A DNA stretch of 64,000 bases from Sphingopyxis sp. H115 (GTDB taxonomy: Bacteria > Pseudomonadota > Alphaproteobacteria > Sphingomonadales > Sphingomonadaceae): NCBI RefSeq assembly GCF_001468465.1, contig NZ_LNSA01000002.1, forward strand, positions 124,001 to 188,000. Reading direction: 5' to 3'. Below are positions 18,589 to 28,185 of the stretch, piece after piece. The translations under genes were made by a program, and so were the position numbers. Within the stretch, counting starts at the first letter, position 1, and each line of letters starts with the position of its first letter. Below the pieces are notes generated by a model, which worked only from the letters and a program-made list of their open reading frames with translations, was not told the DNA's origin and did no database searches.

Positions 18589-18680
18589 GCGCCGCCGACG
18601 CTTTGGCGCGGCCGCACCGGCGCCCAAGCGCCGTTCGCGCTTGCTCCACCGGCCAAACGGGTCTACATCAGCCGCCGAAC

Positions 18681-18702
18681 GGCCGCCCCGCGAGGGGCGG
18701 CC
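18681..18702 (+). terminator. Hairpin terminator before trcR
   Basis: GGCCGCCCC and GGGGCGGCC form a 9-bp perfect GC stem around GCGA, followed by CTTATTATTT. It separates the lipoprotein from trcR, whose ribosome binding site (GGAG) lies 19 bp further. Confidence 0.75.
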
Positions 18703-18731
18703 CTTATTATTTCCGCTTGGAGTGTTTCGCC

Positions 18732-19394
18732 ATGGCCAACGCCAATCCGACCCCGCTGATGCCGCACGCGACCGCCGCCTGGCTGGTCGACAACACCGGT
18801 CTGACCTTCGCCCAGATCGCCGAATATTGCGGCATTCACATCCTCGAAGTGCAGGCGATCGCCGACGAGACGGCCGCAACCAAATATACCGGCCGCGATC
18901 CCGTCCGCGCGCACGAGCTGTCGATGGACGAAATCGAAAAGGGCCAGAAGGACCCCAATTACAAGCTCAAGATGAGCGTGCAGGCGCAGGATACGATCCG
19001 CCGTACTCGCGGCCCGCGCTACACGCCGGTCAGCAAGCGCCAGGACAAGCCCGACGGCATCGCGTGGATCCTGAAGAACCATCCCGAAGTATCCGACGGC
19101 GCGATCGGCAAGCTGATCGGCACCACCCGCAACACCATCGGCGCGATCCGCGACCGCAGCCACTGGAACAGCGCGAACATCGTGCCCAAGGATCCGGTAA
19201 CGCTCGGCCTCTGCTCGCAGCGCGAACTCGACGCGCTCGTCGCCAAGGCCGCGAAGAAGGCCGGGATCAAGGCGCCCGAGGACAGCCGGTTCGAGGGCGA
19301 CCGCGAGGCGTTGCTCGAAGAACTGCGCGCCGAACGCACCGCCGCCGCCGAAGCACGTGCGGCCGAGGAAGCCGAAGCCGACGGCGAAGCCTGA
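18732..19394 (+). CDS. trcR: Cell-cycle transcriptional regulator TrcR (DUF1013)
   Basis: 220 residues. Residues 1-160 match DUF1013 closely: MPHATAAWLVDNTGLTFAQIA, YCGIHILEVQAIADE and a second HTH-like module SDGAIGKLIGTTRNTI. In Caulobacter the DUF1013 protein TrcR associates with RNA polymerase and promotes expression of cell-cycle genes. The last 35 residues are an Ala/Glu-rich charged tail. GGAG lies upstream of the ATG. The metallo-hydrolase gene starts at or just after its end and could be cotranscribed. Confidence 0.93.
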   Translation: MANANPTPLMPHATAAWLVDNTGLTFAQIAEYCGIHILEVQAIADETAATKYTGRDPVRAHELSMDEIEKGQKDPNYKLKMSVQAQDTIRRTRGPRYTPVSKRQDKPDGIAWILKNHPEVSDGAIGKLIGTTRNTIGAIRDRSHWNSANIVPKDPVTLGLCSQRELDALVAKAAKKAGIKAPEDSRFEGDREALLEELRAERTAAAEARAAEEAEADGEA

Positions 19395-19398
19395 CGTC

Positions 19399-20538
19399 GT
19401 GGCGGCGGGGGGCGATGAGGATCATATCCCGGCGGCCAGCGGCTCGCCGGACGCCTCGCTGACCCAGGACGACAGTTTCACCGCGACGAGCCACGCGGGC
19501 CTGACCTATCCGTGGGGCGACGCGGCGCCGGGGACGGGCGAAACGATCCCCATCGCGAACGGGATCAGCTGGGCGCGCATCCCGATGCCGGGCTCGCTCG
19601 GCCATATCAACAGCTGGCTGCTCGACGACGCCGACGACCGGGGCGACGGTATCGCGGTGGTCGATACCGGCATCTGCCTGACGATGTGTTCCGACGCGTG
19701 GAAGGCGCTTTATGCCGGTGCGCTCGACGGCAAGCGCATTACGCGCGTCATCGGCACGCACCTGCATCCCGACCATATCGGCCTTGCCGGCTGGATCGCG
19801 AAGAAGCAGGGCGTGAAGCTCTGGATGACGCGCGGCGAGATGCTCACCGCCCGGGCGATCGTCGCCGATTCCTCCGACACTGCACCCGACGAGGTGCTCG
19901 CCCAGTCGCGCGCCGCGGGCTGGGACGAAGATGCGATCGAGGCACAGCGTTCGCGCGGCTGGAACATGTTCCAGCGCATGATTTTCGCCCTGCCGCGCTC
20001 CTATGTACGGATCCGCGACGGCGAGACGCTCGACATGGGGACGCACCGATGGCGCGTCGTGACCGGGTCGGGACATAGCCCCGAACATGCGTGCCTGTGG
20101 AACGAGCGCGAGGGCGTGCTCGTGTCGGGCGACCAGGTGCTGCCGCGGATCAGTTCGAACGTGTCGGTCAATATCACCGAACCCGACGCCGACCCGCTCG
20201 GCGAATGGCTGGCGTCGATCGACAAGCTGATCGCGACGATCCCCGCCGACGTGATCACCTGCCCCGCGCACGGCCAGCCGTTCCGTGGATTGCACGTCCG
20301 CCTGATGGCGCTGCGCGATGAGCATCGCATGCGTCTCTACAATCTGTCCGAAGCGATAGCGAAGGCGCCGATGCGCGCGGTCGACAGCTTTCCGATGCTG
20401 TTCAACCGGTCCATCGGTCCCGAGCAACTGGGCATGGCGACCGGCGAAGCGCTTGCGCATCTGAAGCGGCTGGAAGTCGAAGGACGGGTGAAGCGCGAGG
20501 ACCGCGACGGCGTGTGGTGGTATCACGGCGTCGCATGA
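19399..20538 (+). CDS. MBL-fold metallo-hydrolase
   Basis: 379 residues from a GTG at 19399, four bases after the trcR stop; a GTG at 19357 inside trcR is the alternative. The zinc motif HxHxDH is H121-L-H123-P-D125-H126 (GTHLHPDHIGLAG), and the later histidine lies in TGSGHSPEHACLW. The C-terminal 60 residues (LYNLSEAIAKAP to WWYHGVA) form a winged helix like that of LACTB2-type hydrolases. Substrate unknown, with thioester or lactone cleavage possible. Proximity to trcR is probably conserved but implies no function. Confidence 0.88.
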   Translation: MAAGGDEDHIPAASGSPDASLTQDDSFTATSHAGLTYPWGDAAPGTGETIPIANGISWARIPMPGSLGHINSWLLDDADDRGDGIAVVDTGICLTMCSDAWKALYAGALDGKRITRVIGTHLHPDHIGLAGWIAKKQGVKLWMTRGEMLTARAIVADSSDTAPDEVLAQSRAAGWDEDAIEAQRSRGWNMFQRMIFALPRSYVRIRDGETLDMGTHRWRVVTGSGHSPEHACLWNEREGVLVSGDQVLPRISSNVSVNITEPDADPLGEWLASIDKLIATIPADVITCPAHGQPFRGLHVRLMALRDEHRMRLYNLSEAIAKAPMRAVDSFPMLFNRSIGPEQLGMATGEALAHLKRLEVEGRVKREDRDGVWWYHGVA

Positions 20539-20616
20539 CGGGGTGGCCGAAGGCGCGATTGGGGTGGAGAGTAAAGGTTCTTCTCTGTCGCCAGCCTAAT
20601 CCGCACAAACAATATA

Positions 20617-20685
20617 TCTCCGCGGATGAGGAAGCCCAGAAGCAGCGAGAGAGAGAACCGTTCTGGGCCTCCGCAACCGCGGAGA
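20617..20685. terminator. Long interrupted hairpin between convergent genes
   Basis: Outer arms TCTCCGCGG (20617-20625) / CCGCGGAGA (20677-20685) and inner arms GCCCAGAA (20634-20641) / TTCTGGGC (20661-20668) pair perfectly, with an 8x8 internal loop and a 19-nt purine-rich apical loop. It lies between two converging stops and is probably a bidirectional terminator or RNA stabiliser, though it has no T-tract. Confidence 0.6.
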
Positions 20686-20692
20686 CGTAAGA

Positions 20693-21583
20693 TCAGGCCG
20701 CCGCCGCGACCAGTTCGGGCCCTGACGAATGCGCGGGCATGATCGCGTCGGCATAGTCGCTTTCATATTTCTTGATCAGCGCACGGTCGTCGTGGTTCCA
20801 CGGGTGGAAACCGGGCATGAAATAGGAAAGCCAGGGGAAGAAGCTCTTGCGCAGCACACCCGGCGTGCCGAGCAGATACCACCAGATGCGCGCCGTGACA
20901 CGCCAGCCGGTCAGACCGTCCTGTCGGAGCAGGGCCTTCATGCCCTTCACCCGCTTCGGCCAGAAGCGCGTCGTGACGAGCAGCATCATCAGCGACTTGG
21001 CGCGCCAGCGCTTGAAGCGGCTCCAGTCCTTCGTCGCGTGCAGCCAGGTGTCGTAGGCGACGCCCTTATGCTCGATTTCCTCGATCGCGTGCCATTTCCA
21101 CAAGGCCGCCCATTCGGGCTCGGCGCCCGCATACATCTTGTCCTCGCGCAGCATCACCGCCGCCATCATCGCGGTATAATGTTCGAGCGCGATCGTCGCC
21201 ATCAGGTTGACGATCTGCGGTCGCGTCTTGATCAGGTCGAGTACCTGGTTGACGTCATCCTCAAGCTCGGAGAGGTCGTAACCCGCTTCCGCAGCCTTCT
21301 TGTTAAAGACCACATGCTCGCGGCTGTGGATCACTTCCTGCTGGGTGAAAGCGCGGATTTCGCGGGCCAGCTTGTCGGGAACGCCGTCGCGATGCGCCTT
21401 CACCGCCTCGATGAACATCGCCTCGCCGCGCGGAAAGGTCACCGACAAGGCGGTGTGGAAAGCCGAGGCGATCGGGTCGCCGTTCAGCCACCAGCGGCCC
21501 TGCCGGTCGTCGCGGCCAAAGCGCATGTCGCGCGGAGTGATCGACAGATCGGCGGGCGTCGGCGACTGGGAAAGGCTGGACAT
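20693..21583 (-). CDS. PF10118-type predicted metal-dependent hydrolase
   Basis: 296 residues. Helical protein with conserved carboxylate/histidine pattern: FIEAVKAHRDGVPDKLA, TQQEVIHSREH near residue 88, ALEHYTAMMAAVM near 135 and WKWHAIEEIEHKGVAYD near 166. These E/H pairs on four helices resemble a diiron ferritin-like site, which is why the family is listed as metal-dependent hydrolase; actual activity is not established. Divergent from a TetR gene with a shared regulatory region at 21636-21664, so it is the probable regulated target. Confidence 0.87.
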   Translation of the reverse strand: MSSLSQSPTPADLSITPRDMRFGRDDRQGRWWLNGDPIASAFHTALSVTFPRGEAMFIEAVKAHRDGVPDKLAREIRAFTQQEVIHSREHVVFNKKAAEAGYDLSELEDDVNQVLDLIKTRPQIVNLMATIALEHYTAMMAAVMLREDKMYAGAEPEWAALWKWHAIEEIEHKGVAYDTWLHATKDWSRFKRWRAKSLMMLLVTTRFWPKRVKGMKALLRQDGLTGWRVTARIWWYLLGTPGVLRKSFFPWLSYFMPGFHPWNHDDRALIKKYESDYADAIMPAHSSGPELVAAAA

Positions 21584-21635
21584 ATGGTGCTCACCGTCGG
21601 AAAGGGAAATCGGGCGTGGGGACGCCTGTGGGGCA

Positions 21636-21664
21636 AAGTTAGAGGTTACTTACAGTGGTGTCAA
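21636..21664 (-). promoter_or_regulatory. Promoter/operator between PF10118 hydrolase and tetR
   Basis: On the minus strand TTGACA (21664-21659), a 17-nt spacer and TAACTT (21641-21636) form a near-ideal promoter for the hydrolase. Positions 21664-21646 read TTGACACCACTGTAAGTAA, sharing 15 of 19 bases with the coq4 element. It includes the imperfect palindrome TGACA/TGTaA and covers the GTG start of tetR, so a bound repressor could block both genes. Confidence 0.65.
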
Positions 21665-22266
21665 TAGCAAAGAAGCGTCTGAGTCCGGAGGAGAGCCGGT
21701 CGGCCGCACTCGAAGCCGCGCGCCAGATCCTGATCGAAATGGGGCCGGCGGCCGTGACGCTGAAGGCCGTCGCGGCGCGGATCGACCGCACGCATGCGAA
21801 CCTGCTGCATCATTTCGGCAGCGCTGCCGGGCTGCAAAAGGCGCTCGCCGCCTATCAGGCCGAGACGGTGTGCGAAACGATCGGCCGGAAAATGGCCGAA
21901 TCGCCGCCGGGCGAACGCAATGTCCGCGAAATCGTCGATCTTGCCTTCGATGCCTTCAACAGTGGCGGCGCGGGCGCGCTCGCGACCTGGATGGCGGCGA
22001 CGGGCAACGACGACGCGCTCGACCCGATCGTCGATGCGATCCACCGGCTGATCGACGGCATGGCGCCCGACGCGCACGAAAAACGGCTGATGCACGAAGA
22101 TACGCTCGCGCTGGTGCTGATGGCATTGGGCGACGCGCAGCTTGGCGGACCGATGGCCGAGGCGCTGGGCCTGCCGCGCGACACCTCGCGCGTCCTTGCA
22201 ACCGAACTGATCACCGGGCGGATCGCGAAATTCTGGTCCGAACATGGGGACAAGCCCGGCGCCTAA
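21655..22266 (+). CDS. TetR/AcrR-family transcriptional regulator
   Basis: 203 residues, starting at GTG 21655 or 21658 with GAGG about 9 nt upstream. The N-terminal HTH spans about residues 14-60 (AARQILIEMGPAAVTLKAVA and DRTHANLLHHFGSAAGL). The C-terminal ligand domain is diverged and gives no hint of ligand. It is divergent from the PF10118 hydrolase and the candidate operator overlaps its start codon, consistent with autorepression. The same motif before coq4 suggests a second target. Confidence 0.92.
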   Translation: MVSIAKKRLSPEESRSAALEAARQILIEMGPAAVTLKAVAARIDRTHANLLHHFGSAAGLQKALAAYQAETVCETIGRKMAESPPGERNVREIVDLAFDAFNSGGAGALATWMAATGNDDALDPIVDAIHRLIDGMAPDAHEKRLMHEDTLALVLMALGDAQLGGPMAEALGLPRDTSRVLATELITGRIAKFWSEHGDKPGA

Positions 22267-22315
22267 GCCGCTGGCAATTTTATTGCGCGCGCGCTAAGGC
22301 GCCGCCTTCCCTACT

Positions 22316-22399
22316 CCCGCTCGCATCGAGCAAAGTCGAGTTGCCTCTCGGCTTGACGCTGTGCTGCGGGGTGTCTCGACTTCGCTCGACACGAGCGGG
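22316..22399. repeat. Intergenic palindromic repeat (family 2, TCGAGCGAAGTCGAG core)
   Basis: Arms at 22316-22345 and 22370-22399 are imperfect inverted copies of about 30 nt sharing CCCGCTCG and TCGAGC-AAGTCGAG. The mismatches are mostly transitions. A second member is at 24379-24463. It lies between tetR and obgE. Confidence 0.85.
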
Positions 22400-22412
22400 T
22401 TTAGAGGTTTAG

Positions 22413-23483
<1,071 letters not shown>

Positions 23484-23533
23484 GAACAAAAACCCGCCGC
23501 GGGGATTTCATGCGGAACAACAAGGATTTCCGC

Positions 23534-24328
23534 ATGACCGACTATAGCAAATTCCCCGCCCTGTTCGTCCTCGCATGCGCGCTGGTATCCGGTCCGGCGC
23601 ACGCACAGGAGGAGGATGCGGGGGGAACAAAGCGCACGCGCATCATCCTCGGCCCGCAACTGGCTCCGTCCTGGCCGGGCGCCGACAAATACAGCGTCGG
23701 CCCCTATATCGACGTCTCGCGCACCCGCGCGAGCGAGTTCGAGTTCGAGGCGCCCGACGAAAGCTTTGGCTCGCCGCTCGTCCATTCGGGCGATTTCGCC
23801 TTCGGGCCCGCCTTGGGCTTTATCGGCAAGCGCACCGCGTCCGACATCGGCGCCGACTTGCCCAAGGTCGGCTTTTCGATCGAAGCGGGCGGTTTCGCGC
23901 AAGCCTATCTGACGCCTTCGCTCCGCGTCCGCGTCGAAGGGCGCAAGGGCCTCAGCGGCCACAAGGGTTGGGTCGGCGAAGTGAGCGCCGACTATATCGC
24001 GCGCGAGGGCGACGACTGGCTCCTGTCGATTGGCCCGCGCGTCACGCTCGGCGACGCGAAATACACCCGCGCCTATTTCGGTGTCGCCCCCGCCGCCGCG
24101 CTTGCCTCCGGCCTTCCCGCCTATAATCCGGGCGGCGGGGTCCAGTCGGTCGGCGTCACGGCGGGTTACCACCGCATGATCGGCAAGAATTGGGGTGTCG
24201 CCGTTTATGGCCGCTACGACCGGCTCGTCGGCGACGCGGCGGATTCGCCGGTGGCGCGCCAATTGGGGTCGCGCAGCCAGCCATCGGGCGGCATCGCGCT
24301 CAGCTATACCTTCGGCGGCGACCGCTAA
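23534..24328 (+). CDS. MipA/OmpV family outer membrane protein
   Basis: 264 residues from the ATG at 23534, preferred because AAGGA lies 7 nt upstream; ATG 23510 adds eight residues. Signal peptide ends at AHA-Q. The mature protein shows alternating hydrophobic strands, an IILGPQLAPSWPGADKYSVGPY start and a terminal ALSYTFGGDR strand, as in MipA/OmpV barrels. Proposed roles in the family include scaffolding of murein enzymes and adhesion; here only outer-membrane location is inferred. Confidence 0.85.
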   Translation: MTDYSKFPALFVLACALVSGPAHAQEEDAGGTKRTRIILGPQLAPSWPGADKYSVGPYIDVSRTRASEFEFEAPDESFGSPLVHSGDFAFGPALGFIGKRTASDIGADLPKVGFSIEAGGFAQAYLTPSLRVRVEGRKGLSGHKGWVGEVSADYIAREGDDWLLSIGPRVTLGDAKYTRAYFGVAPAAALASGLPAYNPGGGVQSVGVTAGYHRMIGKNWGVAVYGRYDRLVGDAADSPVARQLGSRSQPSGGIALSYTFGGDR

Positions 24329-24378
24329 CGCCCGCGCCGTCCGCTTTCGACCGGGAGTGGACATAAAGCCAAACCCAA

Positions 24379-24463
24379 CCCGTTCGCATCGAGCGAAGTC
24401 GAGATGCCCATCGGGTCCGGCGTCGCGTCGATGGGTGTCTCGACTTCGCTCGGCACGAACGGG
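24379..24463. repeat. Intergenic palindromic repeat (family 2, second copy)
   Basis: Arms 24379-24413 and 24429-24463, each 35 nt, pair with five mismatches, all transitions. The core TCGAGCGAAGTCGAG equals that at 22316-22399. Transition-only differences suggest selection for a folded RNA or gene conversion between arms. Confidence 0.85.
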
Positions 24464-24509
24464 AAAAGCGGTTCGGCGGCTAACGACCGTTTGCCGCCGA
24501 TAGAGATGT

Positions 24510-24590
24510 GAACCCTGGCGAAAGCCGGGGCCCGGCGCAAAAACGCAATCTGGGTATTGGGAGTCTGGGCCCCGGCTTTCGCCGGGGTTC
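24510..24590. repeat. Intergenic palindromic repeat (family 3, GGCGAAAGCCGGGGCCC arms)
   Basis: Arms 24510-24533 and 24567-24590 (24 nt) pair with a single mismatch around a 33-nt spacer. The element is related to the GGCGAAGGCCGG arms at 4095-4172 through its GCGAA-GCCGG centre but is a separate subfamily. Confidence 0.8.
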
Positions 24591-24696
24591 GCGAGAGGCA
24601 GCTCCCCACCCCCCAAACCGACGTTCGCTCCCTCGCCTTTCCGCCGGGCTGGACGCGGCGCGTTTCGTCCCATATCGCTTTTCCGGTGGAGGGACC

Positions 24697-25257
24697 ATGC
24701 AGCCACATATGACCGCGGCGGAAGTCACGCAGTTCGAACTGCAACTGGCGGGGCTCGGCTCGCTGCTCGAATTCGGTTGCGGCGGCAGCACTTTGGTCGC
24801 GGCGCGGCAGGTGCGGCGGATCGTCAGCGTCGACAGCGACCCCGGCTGGCTGGCGAAGGTCCAGGCCGAGGTGGCGCACGAAGTCGTCGAATTCACGCCG
24901 TTTCACGCCGATATCGGGCCGGTGGGCGAGTGGGGCTATCCCACCGACGAAGGCCGGATTCGCGACTGGCCGCGCTATCACACGCAAATCTGGCGCGGCC
25001 TCAATGGCAGTCCCGACGCGGTCCTGATCGACGGGCGTTTCCGCGTTGCCTGCCTGTTGCAGTCGATCGTCCACTGCAAACCCGACTGCATTTTCCTGTT
25101 CCACGATTTTCGCGACCGGCCACATTATCATGTCGTGCTGAAACATGCCGACATACTCGCGCGCGTCGACACGCTGGCGGTGCTGCGCGCCAAGCACGCC
25201 GTCGACGGCAAGGCAGTACTCCACGATCTGTTCGATCATTATCTGATCCCCGATTGA
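24697..25257 (+). CDS. SAM-dependent methyltransferase-like protein
   Basis: 186 residues from the ATG at 24697, preceded by GGTGGAGGGA. The segment SLLEFGCGGSTLVAARQ is a class I SAM-binding motif I, and VSVDSDPGWLAKVQ fits motif II. The DAVLIDGRFRVACLL segment fits the motif of secondary methyltransferases that end in an acidic DG pair. The frame is open upstream but that part is repeat DNA. Substrate unknown. Activity is inferred and a catalytically inactive member cannot be excluded. Confidence 0.75.
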   Translation: MQPHMTAAEVTQFELQLAGLGSLLEFGCGGSTLVAARQVRRIVSVDSDPGWLAKVQAEVAHEVVEFTPFHADIGPVGEWGYPTDEGRIRDWPRYHTQIWRGLNGSPDAVLIDGRFRVACLLQSIVHCKPDCIFLFHDFRDRPHYHVVLKHADILARVDTLAVLRAKHAVDGKAVLHDLFDHYLIPD

Positions 25258-25288
25258 CCCCGCGCGCAGGCTTGGGCACATCCGCGCC

Positions 25289-25819
25289 ATGCCGAACATC
25301 GCCCCCGTCATCGAAACCGACCGCCTGCGTCTCCGCCCGGGACGTTTGGCCGACAAGGACACGCATATCGCGATGTGGGCCGATGCGCGCGTCACGCGGT
25401 TTATCGGCGGCGAGCCGCGTGCGCCCGACGTCAGCTGGGGCAAGTTCCTGAGTTCGGCCGGGCTGTGGCCGGTGATGGGATTCGGTTATTGGGTGTTTGC
25501 CGACCGCGCGAGCGACACGCTGATCGGCATGGGCGGCCTGTCCTATTTCGGCCGCGGCATCCCCGAACTCGAAGGGCGGCCCGAAGCGGGCTGGGCATTC
25601 GATGCCGACCATTGGGGCGCGGGCTACGCGACCGAGGCGATGCGCGCGGCGCTGGGCTGGGCCGACGCAAACCTCGACGCGGCGGAGGTGCGCTGCATCA
25701 TCGACCCCGGCAATGATGCGTCGGAGCGCGTCGCGGCGAAGCTGGGGTTCGGGCGCATCGGCGACAGCGATGCGCTGGGGCATGTGGTGGCGATCTATTC
25801 GCGGCCCAAGGGCGGTTAG
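25289..25819 (+). CDS. GNAT-family N-acetyltransferase (RimJ/RimL-like)
   Basis: 176 residues. Begins with IETDRLRLRPGRLADK, typical of Acetyltransf_3 proteins, has the EAGWAFDADHWGAGYATEAM acetyl-CoA-binding loop and ends with NDASERVAAKLGFGRIG. It probably acetylates a protein N-terminus or small amine. It follows the methyltransferase-like gene with 31 bp between them and could share its transcript. Confidence 0.9.
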   Translation: MPNIAPVIETDRLRLRPGRLADKDTHIAMWADARVTRFIGGEPRAPDVSWGKFLSSAGLWPVMGFGYWVFADRASDTLIGMGGLSYFGRGIPELEGRPEAGWAFDADHWGAGYATEAMRAALGWADANLDAAEVRCIIDPGNDASERVAAKLGFGRIGDSDALGHVVAIYSRPKGG

Positions 25820-25848
25820 CCCCTGCCTCAATCCTATTGAAACAGGGT

Positions 25849-26295
25849 CTAGATCGGCTCTACCACCAGCACGCCGCCATCGGCGCTGACGACGCGGACT
25901 TTCGTTCCCTCGGCGACATCGGGACCGCGCACCGGCCATTCGCCGTCGCCGACCTTGGCACGGCCGCGGCCATCCTCGATCGCGTGGGTCACCGTCAGCA
26001 CCTCGCCAACCAGGCGGCCGCCGCGTTGGTTGAGGTGCGGGTCGGTGGTGGTGATCGGGTTCGCCTTCAGCCAGCGGCGACCGCCATAGAGCGCGACGAA
26101 CGACAATATGGCAAAGATGCCAAGCTGTAACGGGACGCTGAGCGGCACGATCCACGCGATGACGCCGGTGACGACCGCCGCGGCGCCGATCCAGATGAGG
26201 AAGAAGCCCGGCGCGACGATCTCGGCCGCGGCGAGCAGCACGCCGAGCGACAGCCACGCCCAATGCGGTTCCATGTTGCCGAGCCAGTCGGGCAT
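25849..26295 (-). CDS. NfeD-family membrane protein
   Basis: 148 residues. Three or four membrane helices (about 10-75) are followed by an OB-fold domain beginning near RGGRLVGEVLTV and ending VRVVSADGGVLVVEPI. NfeD proteins pair with SPFH proteins at membrane microdomains. The upstream gene encodes exactly such a partner, one base away, so they form an operon. Confidence 0.9.
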   Translation of the reverse strand: MPDWLGNMEPHWAWLSLGVLLAAAEIVAPGFFLIWIGAAAVVTGVIAWIVPLSVPLQLGIFAILSFVALYGGRRWLKANPITTTDPHLNQRGGRLVGEVLTVTHAIEDGRGRAKVGDGEWPVRGPDVAEGTKVRVVSADGGVLVVEPI

Positions 26296-26296
26296 G

Positions 26297-27211
26297 TCAG
26301 GCGCCTCCCTTGCGTTCGAGCGCGTCCTTGGCGAGTTCGCCGATGCCGCCCAAGGTTCCGATCAGCTGCGTCGCCTCGACCGGGAAGAGGATCGTCTTGC
26401 TGTTCGGGCTGGTCGCGAACTGGCTCACCGCCTCGACATATTTCTGCGCGATGAAGTAATTGATCGCCTGTGCATTGCCGCTCGCGATCGCATCGGACAC
26501 CATCTGCGTCGCCTTGGCTTCGGCTTCGGCTTCGCGCTCGCGCGCTTCGGCGTCGCGGAAGGCGGCTTCGCGGCGACCCTCGGCCTGCAGGATCTGGCCC
26601 TGCTTCTCGCCCTCGGCGCGCAGGATCTCGGATGCCCGCATCCCTTCGGCCTCGAGGATGTTGGCGCGCTTTTCGCGCTCGGCCTTCATCTGCCGCGCCA
26701 TCGCGTTGGAGATGTCGGCGGGCGGGCGGATGTCCTTGATCTCCACGCGCGTGATCTTGACGCCCCACGGCGTCGTCGCATCGTCGACGACATGGAGCAG
26801 GCGAAGGTTGATCTCGTCGCGCTTCGACAAGGTTTCGTCAAGGTCCATCGAGCCCATGACGGTGCGCAGGTTCGTTGTCGTCAGGTTCATGATCGACAGA
26901 TACAGGTCGCTGACCTCATAGGCCGCTTTGGCGGCGTCGAGCACCTGAAAGAAGACCACCCCGTCGACCGCGACCATCGCATTGTCCTTGGTGATGATTT
27001 CCTGCCCCGGAATGTCGAGCACCTGCTCCATCACATTCACCTTGCGCCCAACGCGGTCGAAGATCGGCATGATGAAGTTGAGGCCCGGCTGCGCGGTGTG
27101 CGTGTAGCGGCCGAAGCGTTCGATCGTATAGGCATAGCCCTGCCGCACCGGCGTCAGCGCCCAGATCAGGAACACCAGCGCCAGAACCACCATTGCGATT
27201 GCGAATTCCAT
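26297..27211 (-). CDS. SPFH/band-7 domain protein (QmcA-like)
   Basis: 304 residues. One N-terminal membrane helix (2-22) and the band-7 core with [39 protein letters not shown] and [12 protein letters not shown] long Ala/Glu-rich coiled coil (about 175-225) follows, and the end is STLGG-like ([15 protein letters not shown]). This is the stomatin/QmcA type of membrane scaffold. It is coupled to nfeD and divergent from the CitE-like gene. Confidence 0.93.
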   Translation of the reverse strand: MEFAIAMVVLALVFLIWALTPVRQGYAYTIERFGRYTHTAQPGLNFIMPIFDRVGRKVNVMEQVLDIPGQEIITKDNAMVAVDGVVFFQVLDAAKAAYEVSDLYLSIMNLTTTNLRTVMGSMDLDETLSKRDEINLRLLHVVDDATTPWGVKITRVEIKDIRPPADISNAMARQMKAEREKRANILEAEGMRASEILRAEGEKQGQILQAEGRREAAFRDAEAREREAEAEAKATQMVSDAIASGNAQAINYFIAQKYVEAVSQFATSPNSKTILFPVEATQLIGTLGGIGELAKDALERKGGA

Positions 27212-27294
27212 CGATCATCCCCTCTTGCAATTGCGACGTTGCAAACCCGCCTTCCTTATTGCGGCAACGGCGCGGCTGCGCCACAGAAAAGCGC

Positions 27295-28098
27295 ATGACC
27301 GATTTTGCCCCCCGCTCGCTGCTCTATGTCCCGGGATCGAATGCCCGCGCGCTCGAAAAGGCCGCGGGTCTTGCGGCCGACATGCTGATTATCGACCTCG
27401 AGGATGCGGTGCCTGCCGATCGCAAGGCCGACGCGCGCGCGGCGATGCGCGCGGCGGTGATCGCGGGCTTTCCGGGCAAGCGCGTCGCGGTGCGGATCAA
27501 TGGCACCGGCAGCGAACACCAGGCGGCGGATATCAATGCCGTCGCGGGGCTGCCGCTGGGCGCCGTCGTGCTGCCCAAGGTCGATGCCGTCGCCGACCTT
27601 GAACGCGCGCGCGGCCTCGGCCTGCCGATTCTGGCGATGATCGAGACGCCCGCAGCGATCTACGCCGCGCGCGATATCGCCGCCGATCCGGCGGTGGTCG
27701 GTCTGATCGCGGGACTCAACGACCTGGCGTATGAATTGAAGTTGCCCGACGGCATGGATCGCGGTGCGATGGGCCACGCGATCCAGGCGATTGTGCTCGC
27801 GGCGCGTGCGGGCGGCGTCTGGGCATTCGACGGTGTCTATAACGCCATCGACGATGCCGTGGGCTTCGCGGCCGAAGCGGCGGAAGGGCGGCGGCTCGGC
27901 TTCGACGGCAAGACGTTGATCCACCCGTCGCAGGTGGGTCCGTGCAACGCCGCCTTCGCGCCATCGGCGCACGCGATCGCGGCGGCCGAGGCACTGGTCG
28001 CGGCCGCGACCGGCGGCGCGCAGCGGCACGAGGGGCGGATGATCGAGGATATGCACGTCGCGGCGGCACGGGCGCTGCTGGCGCGAGCAGCGCACTAA
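27295..28098 (+). CDS. CitE-like CoA ester lyase (HpcH/HpaI aldolase family)
   Basis: 267 residues from the ATG at 27295. Characteristic segments are RSLLYVPGSNARALEKA, MLIIDLEDAVPADRK (Mg-binding acidic residues), VAVRINGTGSE, ILAMIETPAAIYAARDIA and GKTLIHPSQVGPCN. The family includes citrate lyase beta, malyl-CoA lyase and citramalyl-CoA lyase. No citD or citF is present, so a stand-alone lyase or thioesterase on (cit)ramalyl-CoA is more likely than citrate fermentation. Confidence 0.9.
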   Translation: MTDFAPRSLLYVPGSNARALEKAAGLAADMLIIDLEDAVPADRKADARAAMRAAVIAGFPGKRVAVRINGTGSEHQAADINAVAGLPLGAVVLPKVDAVADLERARGLGLPILAMIETPAAIYAARDIAADPAVVGLIAGLNDLAYELKLPDGMDRGAMGHAIQAIVLAARAGGVWAFDGVYNAIDDAVGFAAEAAEGRRLGFDGKTLIHPSQVGPCNAAFAPSAHAIAAAEALVAAATGGAQRHEGRMIEDMHVAAARALLARAAH

Positions 28099-28185
28099 CG
28101 GATGATATCGGGGAGGCCGGCCGGTCGTTCGTCGTTCGACGAACAGCCTTGCCGGAACAAGGCGGAAATGCCATGCGGCGCGTCC

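Larger units (their letters stand above)
24329..24696. other. Gene-free stretch filled by two palindromic repeats
   Basis: This 368-bp gap holds two different repeats (24379-24463 and 24510-24590) and a shared flank GGCGGCTAACGACCG (24475-24489). The 15-mer is identical at 33704-33718 and present with one change on the other strand at 29828-29842. GGCAGCTCCCCACC at 24597 resembles GGCAGCTTCCCACC at about 33796. No coding sequence is supported before the ribosome binding site of the next gene. Confidence 0.8.
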
